The notes beneath the pieces are model-generated. The model was not told where the DNA came from and did not search any database. It saw only the letters and a list, made by a program, of their open reading frames with translations. DNA of 64,000 nt. Origin: Nocardia sp. NRRL S-836. GTDB lineage: Bacteria > Actinomycetota > Actinomycetes > Mycobacteriales > Pseudonocardiaceae. The stretch spans positions 62,001-126,000 of the forward strand of contig NZ_LGDY01000080.1 of the NCBI RefSeq assembly GCF_001279525.1, read 5' to 3'. Both the position numbers and the translations under genes were made by a program. Positions 16,979 to 25,934 of the stretch are shown one piece after another. Each line of letters starts with the position of its first letter. The first letter of the stretch is position 1.

Positions 16979-19867
16979 ATGGAAGCCGACGCCAGTCGAC
17001 GCCGGAATCTCGACAGCCGGACCGCCCTCGTCGGCCGCGGCGCCGAGTTGAAACGCATCACAGAGGCTTTGGAAGCAGCGGAAGGCGCAACTCCGTCCAC
17101 GCTCCTGTTCGAAGGAGCGACCGGCATCGGCAAGACGACACTGCTGGACGCCGCGTGCTCGATGGCACGCGATCGTGGATTCGTGATCTGCAGGGCCATG
17201 GCGTCGCCGATGGAACGGGAAATGCCTTTCGCCGTCGTCCAGCAGCTCTTCGAGCACCTTCGCCAGGAGCCGACGGCCGGTTGGGACGAAGAAGCCGCAC
17301 CGCACGGGCACGCGGTCATCGCCGGACACCTGGCGGGCGATCTGGACGACTTCGAGGAGGTCCACGTCCACCGGGCGATCCGCGACCTCTACCGCATCAC
17401 GACCGGCCTCGCCCAGCACGCGCCGCTCTGCCTCGTCATCGACGACGTGCAGTGGACGGACGTGCCGTCCTTGCGCTGGCTGAACTACCTGGTCCACCGC
17501 GTCGCCCGGCTCCCGGTCACGATCCTGCTGGGCCGCACGTCCGGCATACGGCCGACCGATCCGATCCTGCTCGCCGAGCTCGAGATCTACTCGGAGCGCG
17601 TGCGGCTGGGCGTTCTCACCGCGCGGGACATCGCGGCCCTCACCGAGCAGGTGCTCGGACGCGAACCGCACGAGAAGTTCACCGACTCCCTCCTGCGGGC
17701 CACCAACGGCTGCCCCATGGTGTCCACCCAAATCCTTTCCCTGATGAAGGAACAGTCGGTGGCCCCGGACGAGAGGGCCGCGACCGACCTGATCACCCCG
17801 GAGCCGGAGGAGCTCGGCCGGTCCGTGCTCGCGCGGCTCAACCGCCAGTCACGCGAACTGGTCGAGGTCGCCAAGGCGATCGCCGTCGTGGCGCCACCCC
17901 ACCTGGAGCTCCTGGCCGCTGTCACCGGGATGAGCAACGGCGCGGCCGCGGACCAGGTGCGCCAGCTCGAAGGAATGGGTGTGCTCGCTCCCGAGGGCAA
18001 GCTGACGTTCGCCCACTCGGTCATCAAAAGCGGGATCGAGGAAGCCGTCGCCTACAGCGATCGGGAGGAGCTGCACGCCGGTGCCGCGCGATTCCTGCAC
18101 CGGACGCGAGCGGCTTCGTCCCTGATCGCGCGGCACGTCCTGCGGACGTCCTCCCGGCTGGGTCCTTGGGCCGTGGACGCGCTCCGGACCACTGCGGAGA
18201 CACTGATAACCGAGGGCGATCCCCGGTCCGGCGCCAAACTACTGAACAGGGCCCTGCAGGAGGAGGTTTCGGCCGCGCAGAGGCGAGACCTGCTGCTGCG
18301 GCTGGGTTTCGCCGAGACCTACTTCGACCCGCGGATGGCGGTGGTGCACCTCGAAGAGGGCTTCGGCGAGCTGGACGACCCGGAGATGACCCTCGCGGTC
18401 GTCTGCAGGCTCGCCCAGGTCCTGTACCTCGACGGCGCCTACGACAAGGCGGACGAGGTGCTGAGCCGCGCCATGGACGAGATCGGGCCCAAGATCCCCG
18501 CGGCGATCGACATGCTGCAACTCCTGAAACGCCTCACGGTGCCGTCCCGAGATCCTGCGCCCGGCCATGCGGACCTCACCCGCTTCGACGAGCACGAGTG
18601 GCGCCGTCGCGACGCACGCGGTCGCAGGCTCGCGGCATTGATCGCCGAGGACGCCGGCAACCGGGGAGCAGACCTGCGCCTGTGCCGCGAGGCGGCCACC
18701 GCGGCCATGCAGAACGGCGCGGCCGTCCTGTTGCAACACCCGCAGCGACTCCTCGGCGTGCTCAACGCCTTCATCCGCACCGACGAGCTGGAGCTCGTGA
18801 TGCGCTACTGCAACGAGGTTCTGCTCGAAGCGCATCGGGAGGGGTTGTCGTTGGTCGAGCTGCTCGGCCACACCGTTCGTTCCCGCGCGCACTACCACTG
18901 CGGGTCCTTCACGGAGGCGGCCGCGGACGCCAGGATCGCGTTGTCCGCGGCGAGGAAGGCGGAGCTGCCCGCTGACCACTTCGGCAACGTCTACGCCGTG
19001 GAAGCGCTGATGCGCGCGCAGATGGAGCTCGGCGCCCTCGACGACGCGGAGGAGGCACTTCTGCTCCTCGGCCGGACGAGGACGCTGCCGCGGACCTGGC
19101 CGCACACCGCGCTCCTGCACGCCAGGGGTGCGTTGCGCATGGAACGCGGTGACGCCGAAGGAGCGCTCGCCGACCAGCTCGACTGCGGTGAGCACCTGGT
19201 GTCCTGGGGCATGGGCAGTCCGGCCGTGCGCCCCTGGCGCTCCTACGCGGCGCTGGCCAGACTCCGGCTGGGACAACGCCGGCAGGCACTGGACCTGGCG
19301 CTCGAAGAACTGACACTGGCACGGAAGTGGGGCACGCCGACCGTGGTGGCCCGCGCGTTGCTGACCGTGGGCGTCGTGACCGGCGGCGCCGCCGCAGCCC
19401 CTTGGCTGACCGAGGCCGACTCACTGCTGAGGAGGTCGCCCGCGCGGATGCTGCACGCCAAGGTGCTGCTCGAGCTCGCCGTCACCCAGTGGGAGAAGGG
19501 ACAACGCGACGCGGCGCGGCGACACCTCGCGGAGGCGAGGATGCTGGGCGAGCAGTGCGGCGTCGTCGTGGAGCCGGGAGAGCGCCTCGCGGGTCTGAGG
19601 TTCGACCCGGCGCGAGGTGAGCCGGTGCCGCCTCCCGCCGAGCCGGTGACGCCATCCCGCTCCTCACCCAGCACACTGCTGACGCCGCACGAGTACCGCG
19701 TGGCGGGCCTGGTGCTCGAGGGAGGCTCGAACGACGAGATCGCGCACAAGCTCAACGTCACCCGGCGCACCGTCGAGTTCCACCTCACGAGCATCTACCG
19801 CAAGCTCGGTGTGCGCCGCCGGACCCAGCTGTCCTCCGCGCTCGGGGGCTTCGTCTCACGGATGTGA
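16979..19867 (+). CDS. LuxR-family large ATP-binding (LAL) transcriptional regulator
   Basis: 962 aa from ATG 16979. Walker A is at residues 46-53 (GATGIGKT) and Walker B is LCLVIDDVQWTD; a long TPR-like helical region follows. The C-terminus is a LuxR-type HTH, with GLVLEGGSNDEIAHKLNVT and RRTVEFHLTSIYRKLG. It is the second LAL regulator in the window. It lies between the acyl-building operon and the enediyne core, alone in its transcript, and is a likely pathway-specific activator. No TTA codon was noticed in it, though I did not search exhaustively. Confidence 0.9.
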   Translation: MEADASRRRNLDSRTALVGRGAELKRITEALEAAEGATPSTLLFEGATGIGKTTLLDAACSMARDRGFVICRAMASPMEREMPFAVVQQLFEHLRQEPTAGWDEEAAPHGHAVIAGHLAGDLDDFEEVHVHRAIRDLYRITTGLAQHAPLCLVIDDVQWTDVPSLRWLNYLVHRVARLPVTILLGRTSGIRPTDPILLAELEIYSERVRLGVLTARDIAALTEQVLGREPHEKFTDSLLRATNGCPMVSTQILSLMKEQSVAPDERAATDLITPEPEELGRSVLARLNRQSRELVEVAKAIAVVAPPHLELLAAVTGMSNGAAADQVRQLEGMGVLAPEGKLTFAHSVIKSGIEEAVAYSDREELHAGAARFLHRTRAASSLIARHVLRTSSRLGPWAVDALRTTAETLITEGDPRSGAKLLNRALQEEVSAAQRRDLLLRLGFAETYFDPRMAVVHLEEGFGELDDPEMTLAVVCRLAQVLYLDGAYDKADEVLSRAMDEIGPKIPAAIDMLQLLKRLTVPSRDPAPGHADLTRFDEHEWRRRDARGRRLAALIAEDAGNRGADLRLCREAATAAMQNGAAVLLQHPQRLLGVLNAFIRTDELELVMRYCNEVLLEAHREGLSLVELLGHTVRSRAHYHCGSFTEAAADARIALSAARKAELPADHFGNVYAVEALMRAQMELGALDDAEEALLLLGRTRTLPRTWPHTALLHARGALRMERGDAEGALADQLDCGEHLVSWGMGSPAVRPWRSYAALARLRLGQRRQALDLALEELTLARKWGTPTVVARALLTVGVVTGGAAAAPWLTEADSLLRRSPARMLHAKVLLELAVTQWEKGQRDAARRHLAEARMLGEQCGVVVEPGERLAGLRFDPARGEPVPPPAEPVTPSRSSPSTLLTPHEYRVAGLVLEGGSNDEIAHKLNVTRRTVEFHLTSIYRKLGVRRRTQLSSALGGFVSRM

Positions 19868-20089
19868 CTCCACCGGCACGCGCCGGGCACCGGTCCGCAC
19901 TTCGTTCTGCCGCACAGGAATCGCGTCGTCCAACGAGGAGGTCTTACCCGCGGGGTGTTTCGGCGGCGAGTGGGCGTTGGCGCTCAGCGAGGACGAGTCG
20001 TCGGAGATGATCGCCGAGACCGCCACGCACATCCAGATCAACAGAATGTCGTGATCCGAACCGACGCCCATCCGCCCTGGAGTACGGAA

Positions 20090-20371
20090 AGTTTCATTGT
20101 TTTCCCCATTTGCCACGCTGCCATCACCTCCGGCGGGTACGCGATCGCGGCCAACGGTCTGGTGTCCTGCCTCGGCGGTGGCGTCTCCATCACCGTGACC
20201 GTCACCTGGAACACCGGTGAGACCACCACCGTGGCCGCGGGCAGGTTCACCGGAGCCACCGTCGTGATGAACGCGGCGTTGCTCAACACCACGCCGGCGC
20301 AGTGCTTCACCCCGGAAGGCGTCACCGGCACCAGCGGCCCCGCCGACATCACCATCACCCAGCTCACCTGA
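20090..20371 (+). pseudogene. Decayed 5'-truncated copy of the adjacent secreted-protein gene
   Basis: The 94 residues before the stop at 20369-20371 align with the C-terminal half of the protein at 20556-21080. Shared blocks are SGxxSCLxGG, WNTGxxxTVxxGxF, GATVVxxxxL and CxTPEGxTxxSGxxxI. No signal peptide or N-terminal half precedes it; upstream the same frame becomes an Arg-rich shadow translation with no well-spaced ribosome site. It therefore looks like the remnant of a tandem duplication. A short independent protein is the alternative, but no good start codon is present. Confidence 0.6.
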
Positions 20372-20555
20372 TCTCACGGATCACCGGATGCACGACGAAT
20401 TCCCGGCTCCTGTGGACACAACACTTTCGACGCAACTCCGGAAGTGGAACACCCACGGACGGTGTTGCACCGCAAGCCGTTCAGCCGATTGAGAGCAGAT
20501 GAGCGGATCACGACACTGGGTTCGCTCATCACCTTTCCGGAGAACAGGAATCTTC

Positions 20556-21080
20556 ATGCGTCTGCGTTCACTGGTTTTCGCCGTGGTCGGCGGGCTGCTC
20601 GGCGCCGTGGGGCTTTCCCAGGCACCCGCTTCGGCTTCCGTGGTGGATGTCAACTGTGCCCTGGGCACCCAGGTCGGCACCTACTCCCCCGGCATGACGC
20701 TGCTGCCCAGACAGATCGACTTCCACGCCACCGGCACGCTGGGTGGCTGTGTGTCGCCCAGCCACCCGGACATCACCGGCGCGACCTTCACCTCACTGGT
20801 CAGCGGCACGTTCAGCTGTCTGGCCGGCTCCACCACCCACACCTCGACCTACCACTGGAACACCGGGCACAGCAGCACCGTCCGCGGCGGCTTCGAGGTC
20901 AACCTCAAGCCCGGCGGCACCACCGTGCTCGTCCTGACCGGCACCGTGGTCGACGGGCTGTTCGAAGGCGCGACGGTCGTGCAGACCAAGGTCCTGCCCG
21001 CGACCGACCTCACCGCCTGTCTCACCCCTGAGGGCTTGACCAGCGTCAGCGGCACCGTCACCTTCGCAGCCGTCCTGTAG
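20556..21080 (+). CDS. Small secreted protein with signal peptide, function unknown
   Basis: 174 aa from ATG 20556 with AGGAA just upstream. Residues 1-27 (MRLRSLVFAVVGGLLGAVGL, then SQAPASA) are a clear Sec signal peptide with an Ala-x-Ala cleavage site. The mature part is a Thr/Ser/Gly-rich, probably all-beta domain with four Cys in two likely disulphides. I do not recognise a family. A decayed copy of its C-terminal half lies directly upstream, showing that the locus duplicated. It ends before a very strong hairpin terminator at 21112-21144. Confidence 0.75.
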   Translation: MRLRSLVFAVVGGLLGAVGLSQAPASASVVDVNCALGTQVGTYSPGMTLLPRQIDFHATGTLGGCVSPSHPDITGATFTSLVSGTFSCLAGSTTHTSTYHWNTGHSSTVRGGFEVNLKPGGTTVLVLTGTVVDGLFEGATVVQTKVLPATDLTACLTPEGLTSVSGTVTFAAVL

Positions 21081-21111
21081 ACCCGGCGCAGGCCCAGCGG
21101 GAGAACCGTCG

Positions 21112-21144
21112 GGGTGCCGTTGCGCTGGTCGCGCAACGGCACCC
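21112..21144. terminator. Strong 14-bp hairpin between convergent genes
   Basis: GGGTGCCGTTGCGC (21112-21125) and GCGCAACGGCACCC (21131-21144) pair perfectly around the 5-base loop TGGTC. It lies between the secreted-protein stop (21080) and the amine-oxidase stop (21191) and can serve both. Confidence 0.85.
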
Positions 21145-21190
21145 GGCCTTGGTCAAAGCAGCTCAGCCACACCGCCTTCGAGACCTGGCG

Positions 21191-22633
21191 CTAGTCCTTC
21201 CAGGGCATCTCGTCGCGCAGGCCCTCGTTGATGGCGAAGGCGTTCTTCACCGCGGCCTTGAGCGCGCCCTCCACCCAGCGGCGGTGGCGGCGGTCGCACG
21301 CGTCGTTCGCGAACCACACCCGGCCCACCGGCCGGATCACGTCCTCGTAGAAGCCCTCGCTCATCTCGAACGCGCGGAACAACGGGCCGATGCCGCAGGC
21401 GTACCAGTCCAGCGCCCAGTCCTTGTAGACGCCGAACTCGAAGGTGTCCCGCGCCTCCGGGTGGATCTTGACCAGGTCCTCCAGGGCCTGCTGCACGCTC
21501 TCCTCGCCGGCCAGCGGCGTGTAGGGCATGCTGTCCTGCTCCCAGCAGTAGGACGCGATCATCACGCCCTTGCGGTAGCGGGTGTCCTGGCCGGCCGGCG
21601 GGTAGACGATGTTGCGGATGGCCAGGTCGGTCACCGTCAGGCCGTGCGTGATGCCGTACGCGCTCTCCCACCACCGCTCGCTGAACTGCATGAACAGCTT
21701 GTGCGCGCGGCCGTAGTAGGTGTTGCGGATCGCGTACCACTTGTCCGGGTCGAGGCCCTCGATCTCCATGTGCCGCAGGCTCGCGAACGGCACGGTCACC
21801 ACCACCTCGTCCGCGACGACGGTGTGCGATCGGCGGCCCGCGCGGTAGTGCACGCGCACGCCGTTCTCGTCCTGGTCGATGCCGTGGACCTGTGCGCCGA
21901 GCCGGATGTCGTCCATCAGGTACGGCTCGAACGCGCGCGGCAGCGAGTCGGCTCCGTCCACGATGTACACGAGGTCGCCGAAGACGTCCTCGTAGTAGTG
22001 GGAGAACCACTCGACGAGGGAGAAGTGGTAGCGGCCCTCCAGGTTGAACAGCGGGCCGAGCATGGACAGCGCGCCGTCGCTGAGCCCGCGCTCCTTGAGG
22101 TAGCCCAGCAGCGTGTACTTGTCGTAGTCGACGAGGATCTTCTGCCAGGCCTTGTCCGGGCCCTCGCTCTCCATCACGTCGATCAGCGGCTGCACCGTGT
22201 GCCGGAGCAGTTCGTGCGGCGCCTTGCCGGCCTCCGCCGCCGACAGGTCGAACCTGAACGAGGTCGCGTCGAAGTCGCGTCTGCGCACGCCCTTGCCCTG
22301 CAGGTAGATGAACGTGTCCTCGTCGTACATCGGGAAGGGCTTGGTCGCGAGGCCGAACTTGTCCTTGATGAGCCACTGCACCAGCGGGTGCTGCTCAGGG
22401 AAGCGCATCGCGCCGAACTCGCCGTACATGTCGCCCGCGAACCCGCGGTGGGTGAGGATGCGCCCACCCAACCGGTTCTGCCCCTCCAGGACGGTGACCT
22501 CGTGCCCGGCTTCCTTGAGCAGCAAGGCGGAGGTCAGGCCCGCCATCCCGGCACCGACCACCACGACCCGGCGCTTCGGCGCCGAACTCTCCGGCAACCC
22601 GTCCTTCAACAGGTCGAGCACGTCCACAGCCAT
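21191..22633 (-). CDS. FAD-dependent amine / L-amino-acid oxidase
   Basis: 480 aa from ATG 22633 with GAGGGG upstream. The N-terminus has the FAD-binding dinucleotide motif VVVVGAGMAGLTSALLL, the acidic residue of VLEGQNRLGGRI and the GG doublet of the flavin amine oxidase family. The C-terminal flavin-contacting motif of this family is less obvious (VGRVWFANDA). Closest by look are bacterial L-amino-acid oxidases and tryptophan/phenylalanine 2-monooxygenases, which oxidise an amino acid to the imino acid or amide. It has no signal peptide and is transcribed alone. Its substrate and any link to the enediyne genes on the other side of the shared promoter region are unknown. Confidence 0.8.
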   Translation of the reverse strand: MAVDVLDLLKDGLPESSAPKRRVVVVGAGMAGLTSALLLKEAGHEVTVLEGQNRLGGRILTHRGFAGDMYGEFGAMRFPEQHPLVQWLIKDKFGLATKPFPMYDEDTFIYLQGKGVRRRDFDATSFRFDLSAAEAGKAPHELLRHTVQPLIDVMESEGPDKAWQKILVDYDKYTLLGYLKERGLSDGALSMLGPLFNLEGRYHFSLVEWFSHYYEDVFGDLVYIVDGADSLPRAFEPYLMDDIRLGAQVHGIDQDENGVRVHYRAGRRSHTVVADEVVVTVPFASLRHMEIEGLDPDKWYAIRNTYYGRAHKLFMQFSERWWESAYGITHGLTVTDLAIRNIVYPPAGQDTRYRKGVMIASYCWEQDSMPYTPLAGEESVQQALEDLVKIHPEARDTFEFGVYKDWALDWYACGIGPLFRAFEMSEGFYEDVIRPVGRVWFANDACDRRHRRWVEGALKAAVKNAFAINEGLRDEMPWKD

Positions 22634-22902
22634 GACCGAACCCCTCACTCACCGTCGTCACCCTGAACTGGTAGGAGAGGCGGCCGTCCTCGATTCGACC
22701 GTACTGCGGGATCAAACGCCGGACTACGACACGATGGAGTGGTTCGGGTCCCCGGTCCCCCAGCGGGCGACGTAGCGGGTCGGCAGCCGTGGCTGCCGCA
22801 TCTCGATCATCGGCGCGTCCGCACTATTCCCGTCGCCGTCGAAACCGGTCACCACATCGACGGAAACCCGCGTGCGTTGATCTCGCCCAGCGGTAGCTGT
22901 TG

Positions 22903-22916
22903 TTTGTTTCAACAAA
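22903..22916. promoter_or_regulatory. Operator-like palindrome TTTGTT-N2-AACAAA
   Basis: A perfect 6-2-6 inverted repeat, TTTGTT TC AACAAA, in an otherwise GC-rich genome. It lies 188 bp before the unbL start. Its shape suits a dimeric repressor or activator site, but no regulator can be assigned. Confidence 0.4.
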
Positions 22917-23003
22917 TGTGTGGCCTCTCCCCCGATGGACTGAAGGTTCTCCAGTTCGTTGACCGATCACTATTAGAGCTGGTAGTAATTTTCTCCAGGG
23001 GAG

Positions 23004-23020
23004 TGATCGCATATCGATCA
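23004..23020. promoter_or_regulatory. Operator-like palindrome TGATCG-N5-CGATCA
   Basis: A perfect 6-5-6 inverted repeat 84 bp before unbL. A third CGATCA half-site lies at 22964-22969, 46 bp further upstream, so a clustered binding site is possible. Confidence 0.45.
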
Positions 23021-23036
23021 TCAAGGGGGATGCCGC

Positions 23037-23069
23037 ATGGACAGCGGCCAACGAGCAAGCCCGGCCTGA
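23037..23069 (+). CDS. Candidate 10-codon leader peptide upstream of unbL
   Basis: ATG 23037 lies six bases after a good AGGGGGA ribosome site (23024-23030) and opens a frame MDSGQRASPA that stops at 23069. unbL itself begins at a GTG without a clear ribosome site, directly after an in-frame TGA (23095-23097). A translated leader could therefore control or recruit ribosomes for unbL. It may equally be accidental. Confidence 0.3.
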   Translation: MDSGQRASPA

Positions 23070-23103
23070 CCTGCCTCACCCGACCGTCCGCAGCTGAATC
23101 GGG

Positions 23104-24045
23104 GTGGCTGTGTCGCGCACGAGCAGGAGCCAGCGCACCCACGAGTGGGTCGCTTTGACACTTCCGGAAAGCATGGCCGATTTCAGGCGACGTGGATTCC
23201 GGACAGACCGCTACGAAACGCGGGAAGTGCTTGAGCAGCACGCCCGCAGTTTTCTCGGTGGATTCAACGAGGCCGCCACGGGCTGGCGTGACGTGCACGA
23301 ACGACTCGCGGAGTTCCCCGCCGACGAACGCGGGTTCGCCTACGAGGGCGCCGCGATGCACGCCCGGTTCCGCGACGTCGTCCGGCTGGGACGGGGTGGC
23401 GCGGTGGACCACCTGCTGCGCGGTCCCGGTGCCGGCTACCCGCACCTGGTGCGCGTCGGCACCGGCTGGTGGCGCGGAATGGGACGGCTGGGTGTGCGTC
23501 CTGCCCGCGGGGGCGGGCTGCTGCGCTGGCTGTCCGAGGACGGGGCCGGGTTCGCCGAGGCGTTCTTCGGTGGTGCGCGGGCCATCGGCAAGCGCTGTGC
23601 CGGACCGCCGTCCGCGCGGTGGCTGGCGCGGGTGGCGGGCCACGGGCGAGCCCTGTGGTTCGTCGAAAGTGGCGATGTCGAGGCACTGCACCGGTTCGTG
23701 GCGGCCAGGCCACCCGCGGCGCGTGGTCCGTTGTGGTCGGGTATCGGGCTGGCATGTGCCTATGCCGGAGGTGTCGACGACGCCGCGCGGCGTGCGGTCG
23801 TCGAGGCCAGTGGGCCACACCTGGGAGACCTGCGGCAAGGCGTGGCCTTCGCGGTCGCCGCGCGGCATCGGGCCGGGGTGGTGCCGGAGCACACCGGGGC
23901 GGCCGCCTGGCAGGTGTGCGGGGCCGGTCCGGACGAGGTCTCGGGATGGACGGACGTCGCGGCACGCGGTCTCGAAGCACGCGAGGACATCGGTGCGTAC
24001 CTGACGTGGAAGTCGCGGCTGCGGGAACTACCGCAGGACCGCTGA
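23104..24045 (+). CDS. unbL: Enediyne biosynthesis protein UnbL (DUF1702 family)
   Basis: 313 aa. An in-frame TGA at 23095-23097 forces the start to GTG 23104 or later (GTG 23110 is the next choice). The protein has the look of DUF1702 enediyne-cassette proteins: an FRRRGFRT start region, FLGGFNEA, a Gly/Arg-rich middle and a C-terminal GIGLACAYAGG and WTDVAARGL region. No catalytic motif is known for this family. In known clusters unbL always accompanies unbV, unbU and the enediyne PKS, which is exactly the order here, with a 20-bp gap to unbV. Its role is thought to be in warhead maturation. It is soluble by appearance. Confidence 0.82.
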   Translation: MAVSRTSRSQRTHEWVALTLPESMADFRRRGFRTDRYETREVLEQHARSFLGGFNEAATGWRDVHERLAEFPADERGFAYEGAAMHARFRDVVRLGRGGAVDHLLRGPGAGYPHLVRVGTGWWRGMGRLGVRPARGGGLLRWLSEDGAGFAEAFFGGARAIGKRCAGPPSARWLARVAGHGRALWFVESGDVEALHRFVAARPPAARGPLWSGIGLACAYAGGVDDAARRAVVEASGPHLGDLRQGVAFAVAARHRAGVVPEHTGAAAWQVCGAGPDEVSGWTDVAARGLEAREDIGAYLTWKSRLRELPQDR

Positions 24046-24065
24046 ACCGACTGACTGGGGGAGAG

Positions 24066-25934
24066 ATGGGGCAGCTCGGACGCCGGATGGCGGCCGCGTC
24101 GGTGGCGATCGCGCTGTGCGTGGGCACGGGTGTTCTCGTGGCCAGGCCGACTCTGTCCGAACAGGACGCCAGTGCGCTCGCGGCGAGGTACGCGTTCTCG
24201 ACGGTCTCCCTCAACGAGGCACCGGCGGACGCGAAGTACGTGCGGCGGGTGGCGCCGGCCCTGGACCGCATCAGCGGGTGGATCTCCTCCGTGGGTGCGG
24301 CCGTCACACTGGCGGACCTGCGCGGCCTGGGACGGTCCGCCGACGCGTGCCTGGTGGACCCGCGGGACGACTCCGTGCGACTGATCGCCGTCCCGGGGAG
24401 CGGCGGACCTTCTTATCCCCCGACGGAACTGCGGCCGCGTGGGCTGCCGTACGACGACACCATGGCGCCGATGGGCTGCACCCCGGCCGACGTGGACGAG
24501 GACGGCGACGTCGACTTCCTCGTCTACTACTGGGGCAGGACACCGGTGGTCTTCCTCAACACCGGCGGCGACGCACCCGGCTCGTTCCGCGCGGCCGAGC
24601 TCGTCGAACCGGTCGAGGTGTGGAACTCCACCGGCCTCAACGTCGCGGACGTGGACGGTGACGGGCACCTGGACCTGCTGGTGGCCAACTACTTCCCGGA
24701 CGGGGCGCGGGTGCTCGACCCGCAGGCCCGCGACGACACCCGCATGGCGATGCAGCACTCGATGGCGCTGGCCGGCAACGGCGGCGTGAACCGGCTGCTG
24801 CTCACCCACCCGTCCGGTGCGGCGGACGCGGTACCGGGGCTGACCGACCAGACGATCGCGCTGCCCGACGACGTGGCACGGGCCTGGACGCTGGCCACCG
24901 GGATGCAGGACCTCACCGGTGACGGTCTGCCGGAGATCTACCTGGCCAACGACTTCGGGCCCGACCACCTGCTGGTCAACACGTCCACGCCCGGAGTGGT
25001 GCGGCTGCGGGCCGTGCGCGGCGGCCGTGACCTCGTGACGCCGAAGTCCGAGGTGCTGGGCCGGGACTCCTTCAAAGGCATGGGCGTCACGTTCAGCTAC
25101 GCGGACCGCGGGCCGTTGCCGATGATGGTGGTCAGCAACATCACGTCGCCGTTCGCGTTGCAGGAGAGCAACTTCGCGTTCACCCCCCACGGCTCCGGCG
25201 CCGACCTGCTGCACGGCGAGGTGCCGTTCCGCGACCGCGGCGAGGAGCTGGGGCTGTCCCGCAGCGGGTGGTCGTGGGACGTCAAGGCCGGCGACTTCGA
25301 CGACGACGGCACGGACGAGCTGGTGCAGGCGGTCGGCTTCCTCAGGGGTGAGCGGAACAGGTGGCCCGAGCTCCAGGAGCTCGCCATGGGCAACGACGAC
25401 CTGCTGCGCCATCCGGAAGTGTGGCCGCGGTTCCAGCCGGGGGACGACCTGTCCGGTCATGAGCGGAACCGCTTCTGGGCGCGCGGACCGGACGGCAGGT
25501 ACGCCGACCTCGCGGCACGGCTCGGTGTCGGCGGCGACTCGGTGTCGCGCGGCATCGCGCTGGGTGACGTCGACGGCGACGGGAAGCTCGACGCGCTGGT
25601 CGCGAACCAGTGGGCGAACTCGGTGCTGTTGCACAACGAGACCGCCCGGTCCGGCCCGGCGGCGACCCTGCGGCTGGTGGTTCCGGCCGGCGGCGGCACC
25701 CGCGCGGCCGTGGGCGCCCAGGTCACCACCGGCGCCGCCAAGGCACAGCTGTACCCCGCCAACGGGCACGTCGGCGTGTCCGCGGCCGAGCTGCACCTGG
25801 CGCTCACGGACAGGACCGACACCGCCGAGGTCCGCTGGCGTGACGCGGCCGGCGTCCACCAGGCCACCGTCGGCGTGCGTGCGGGTCACCAAACGTTGTT
25901 GCTGCGTCCGGACGGAACGGTGGTGACCCGATGA
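24066..25934 (+). CDS. unbV: Enediyne biosynthesis protein UnbV (FG-GAP/ASPIC-type exported protein)
   Basis: 622 aa from ATG 24066 after GGGGGAG. A hydrophobic N-terminal segment (residues about 6-27) looks like a signal peptide or anchor. The body carries calcium-type FG-GAP loops such as DVDEDGDVDF, DVDGDGHLDL, DLTGDGLPEI, DFDDDGTDEL and DVDGDGKLDA, implying a seven-bladed propeller, followed by an ASPIC/UnbV C-terminal domain (RAAVGAQVTTG, YPANGHVGVS, AEVRWRDA). UnbV is one of the five conserved genes of enediyne clusters. Its location implies that some step happens outside the membrane. It overlaps unbU by ATGA. Confidence 0.88.
   Translation: MGQLGRRMAAASVAIALCVGTGVLVARPTLSEQDASALAARYAFSTVSLNEAPADAKYVRRVAPALDRISGWISSVGAAVTLADLRGLGRSADACLVDPRDDSVRLIAVPGSGGPSYPPTELRPRGLPYDDTMAPMGCTPADVDEDGDVDFLVYYWGRTPVVFLNTGGDAPGSFRAAELVEPVEVWNSTGLNVADVDGDGHLDLLVANYFPDGARVLDPQARDDTRMAMQHSMALAGNGGVNRLLLTHPSGAADAVPGLTDQTIALPDDVARAWTLATGMQDLTGDGLPEIYLANDFGPDHLLVNTSTPGVVRLRAVRGGRDLVTPKSEVLGRDSFKGMGVTFSYADRGPLPMMVVSNITSPFALQESNFAFTPHGSGADLLHGEVPFRDRGEELGLSRSGWSWDVKAGDFDDDGTDELVQAVGFLRGERNRWPELQELAMGNDDLLRHPEVWPRFQPGDDLSGHERNRFWARGPDGRYADLAARLGVGGDSVSRGIALGDVDGDGKLDALVANQWANSVLLHNETARSGPAATLRLVVPAGGGTRAAVGAQVTTGAAKAQLYPANGHVGVSAAELHLALTDRTDTAEVRWRDAAGVHQATVGVRAGHQTLLLRPDGTVVTR

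Larger units (their letters stand above)
22634..23103. promoter_or_regulatory. 470-bp divergent control region of the enediyne core cassette
   Basis: This region separates the amine oxidase (minus) from unbL (plus). Its right part (about 22890-23030) is unusually AT-rich and contains two perfect short inverted repeats (listed separately), a third CGATCA half-site at 22964-22969 and a candidate leader ORF at 23037. Its left part (22634-22810) contains small overlapping reading frames on both strands with GC-rich third positions. It is the most likely promoter of the unbL-thioesterase operon. Confidence 0.55.

Noticed and set aside
19918..20054. A readable short peptide ending AETATHIQINRMS, considered as a RiPP precursor
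   Set aside because: No start codon with a ribosome site precedes it, no modifying enzyme of a RiPP class is adjacent, and it lies in the decaying region before the pseudogene.
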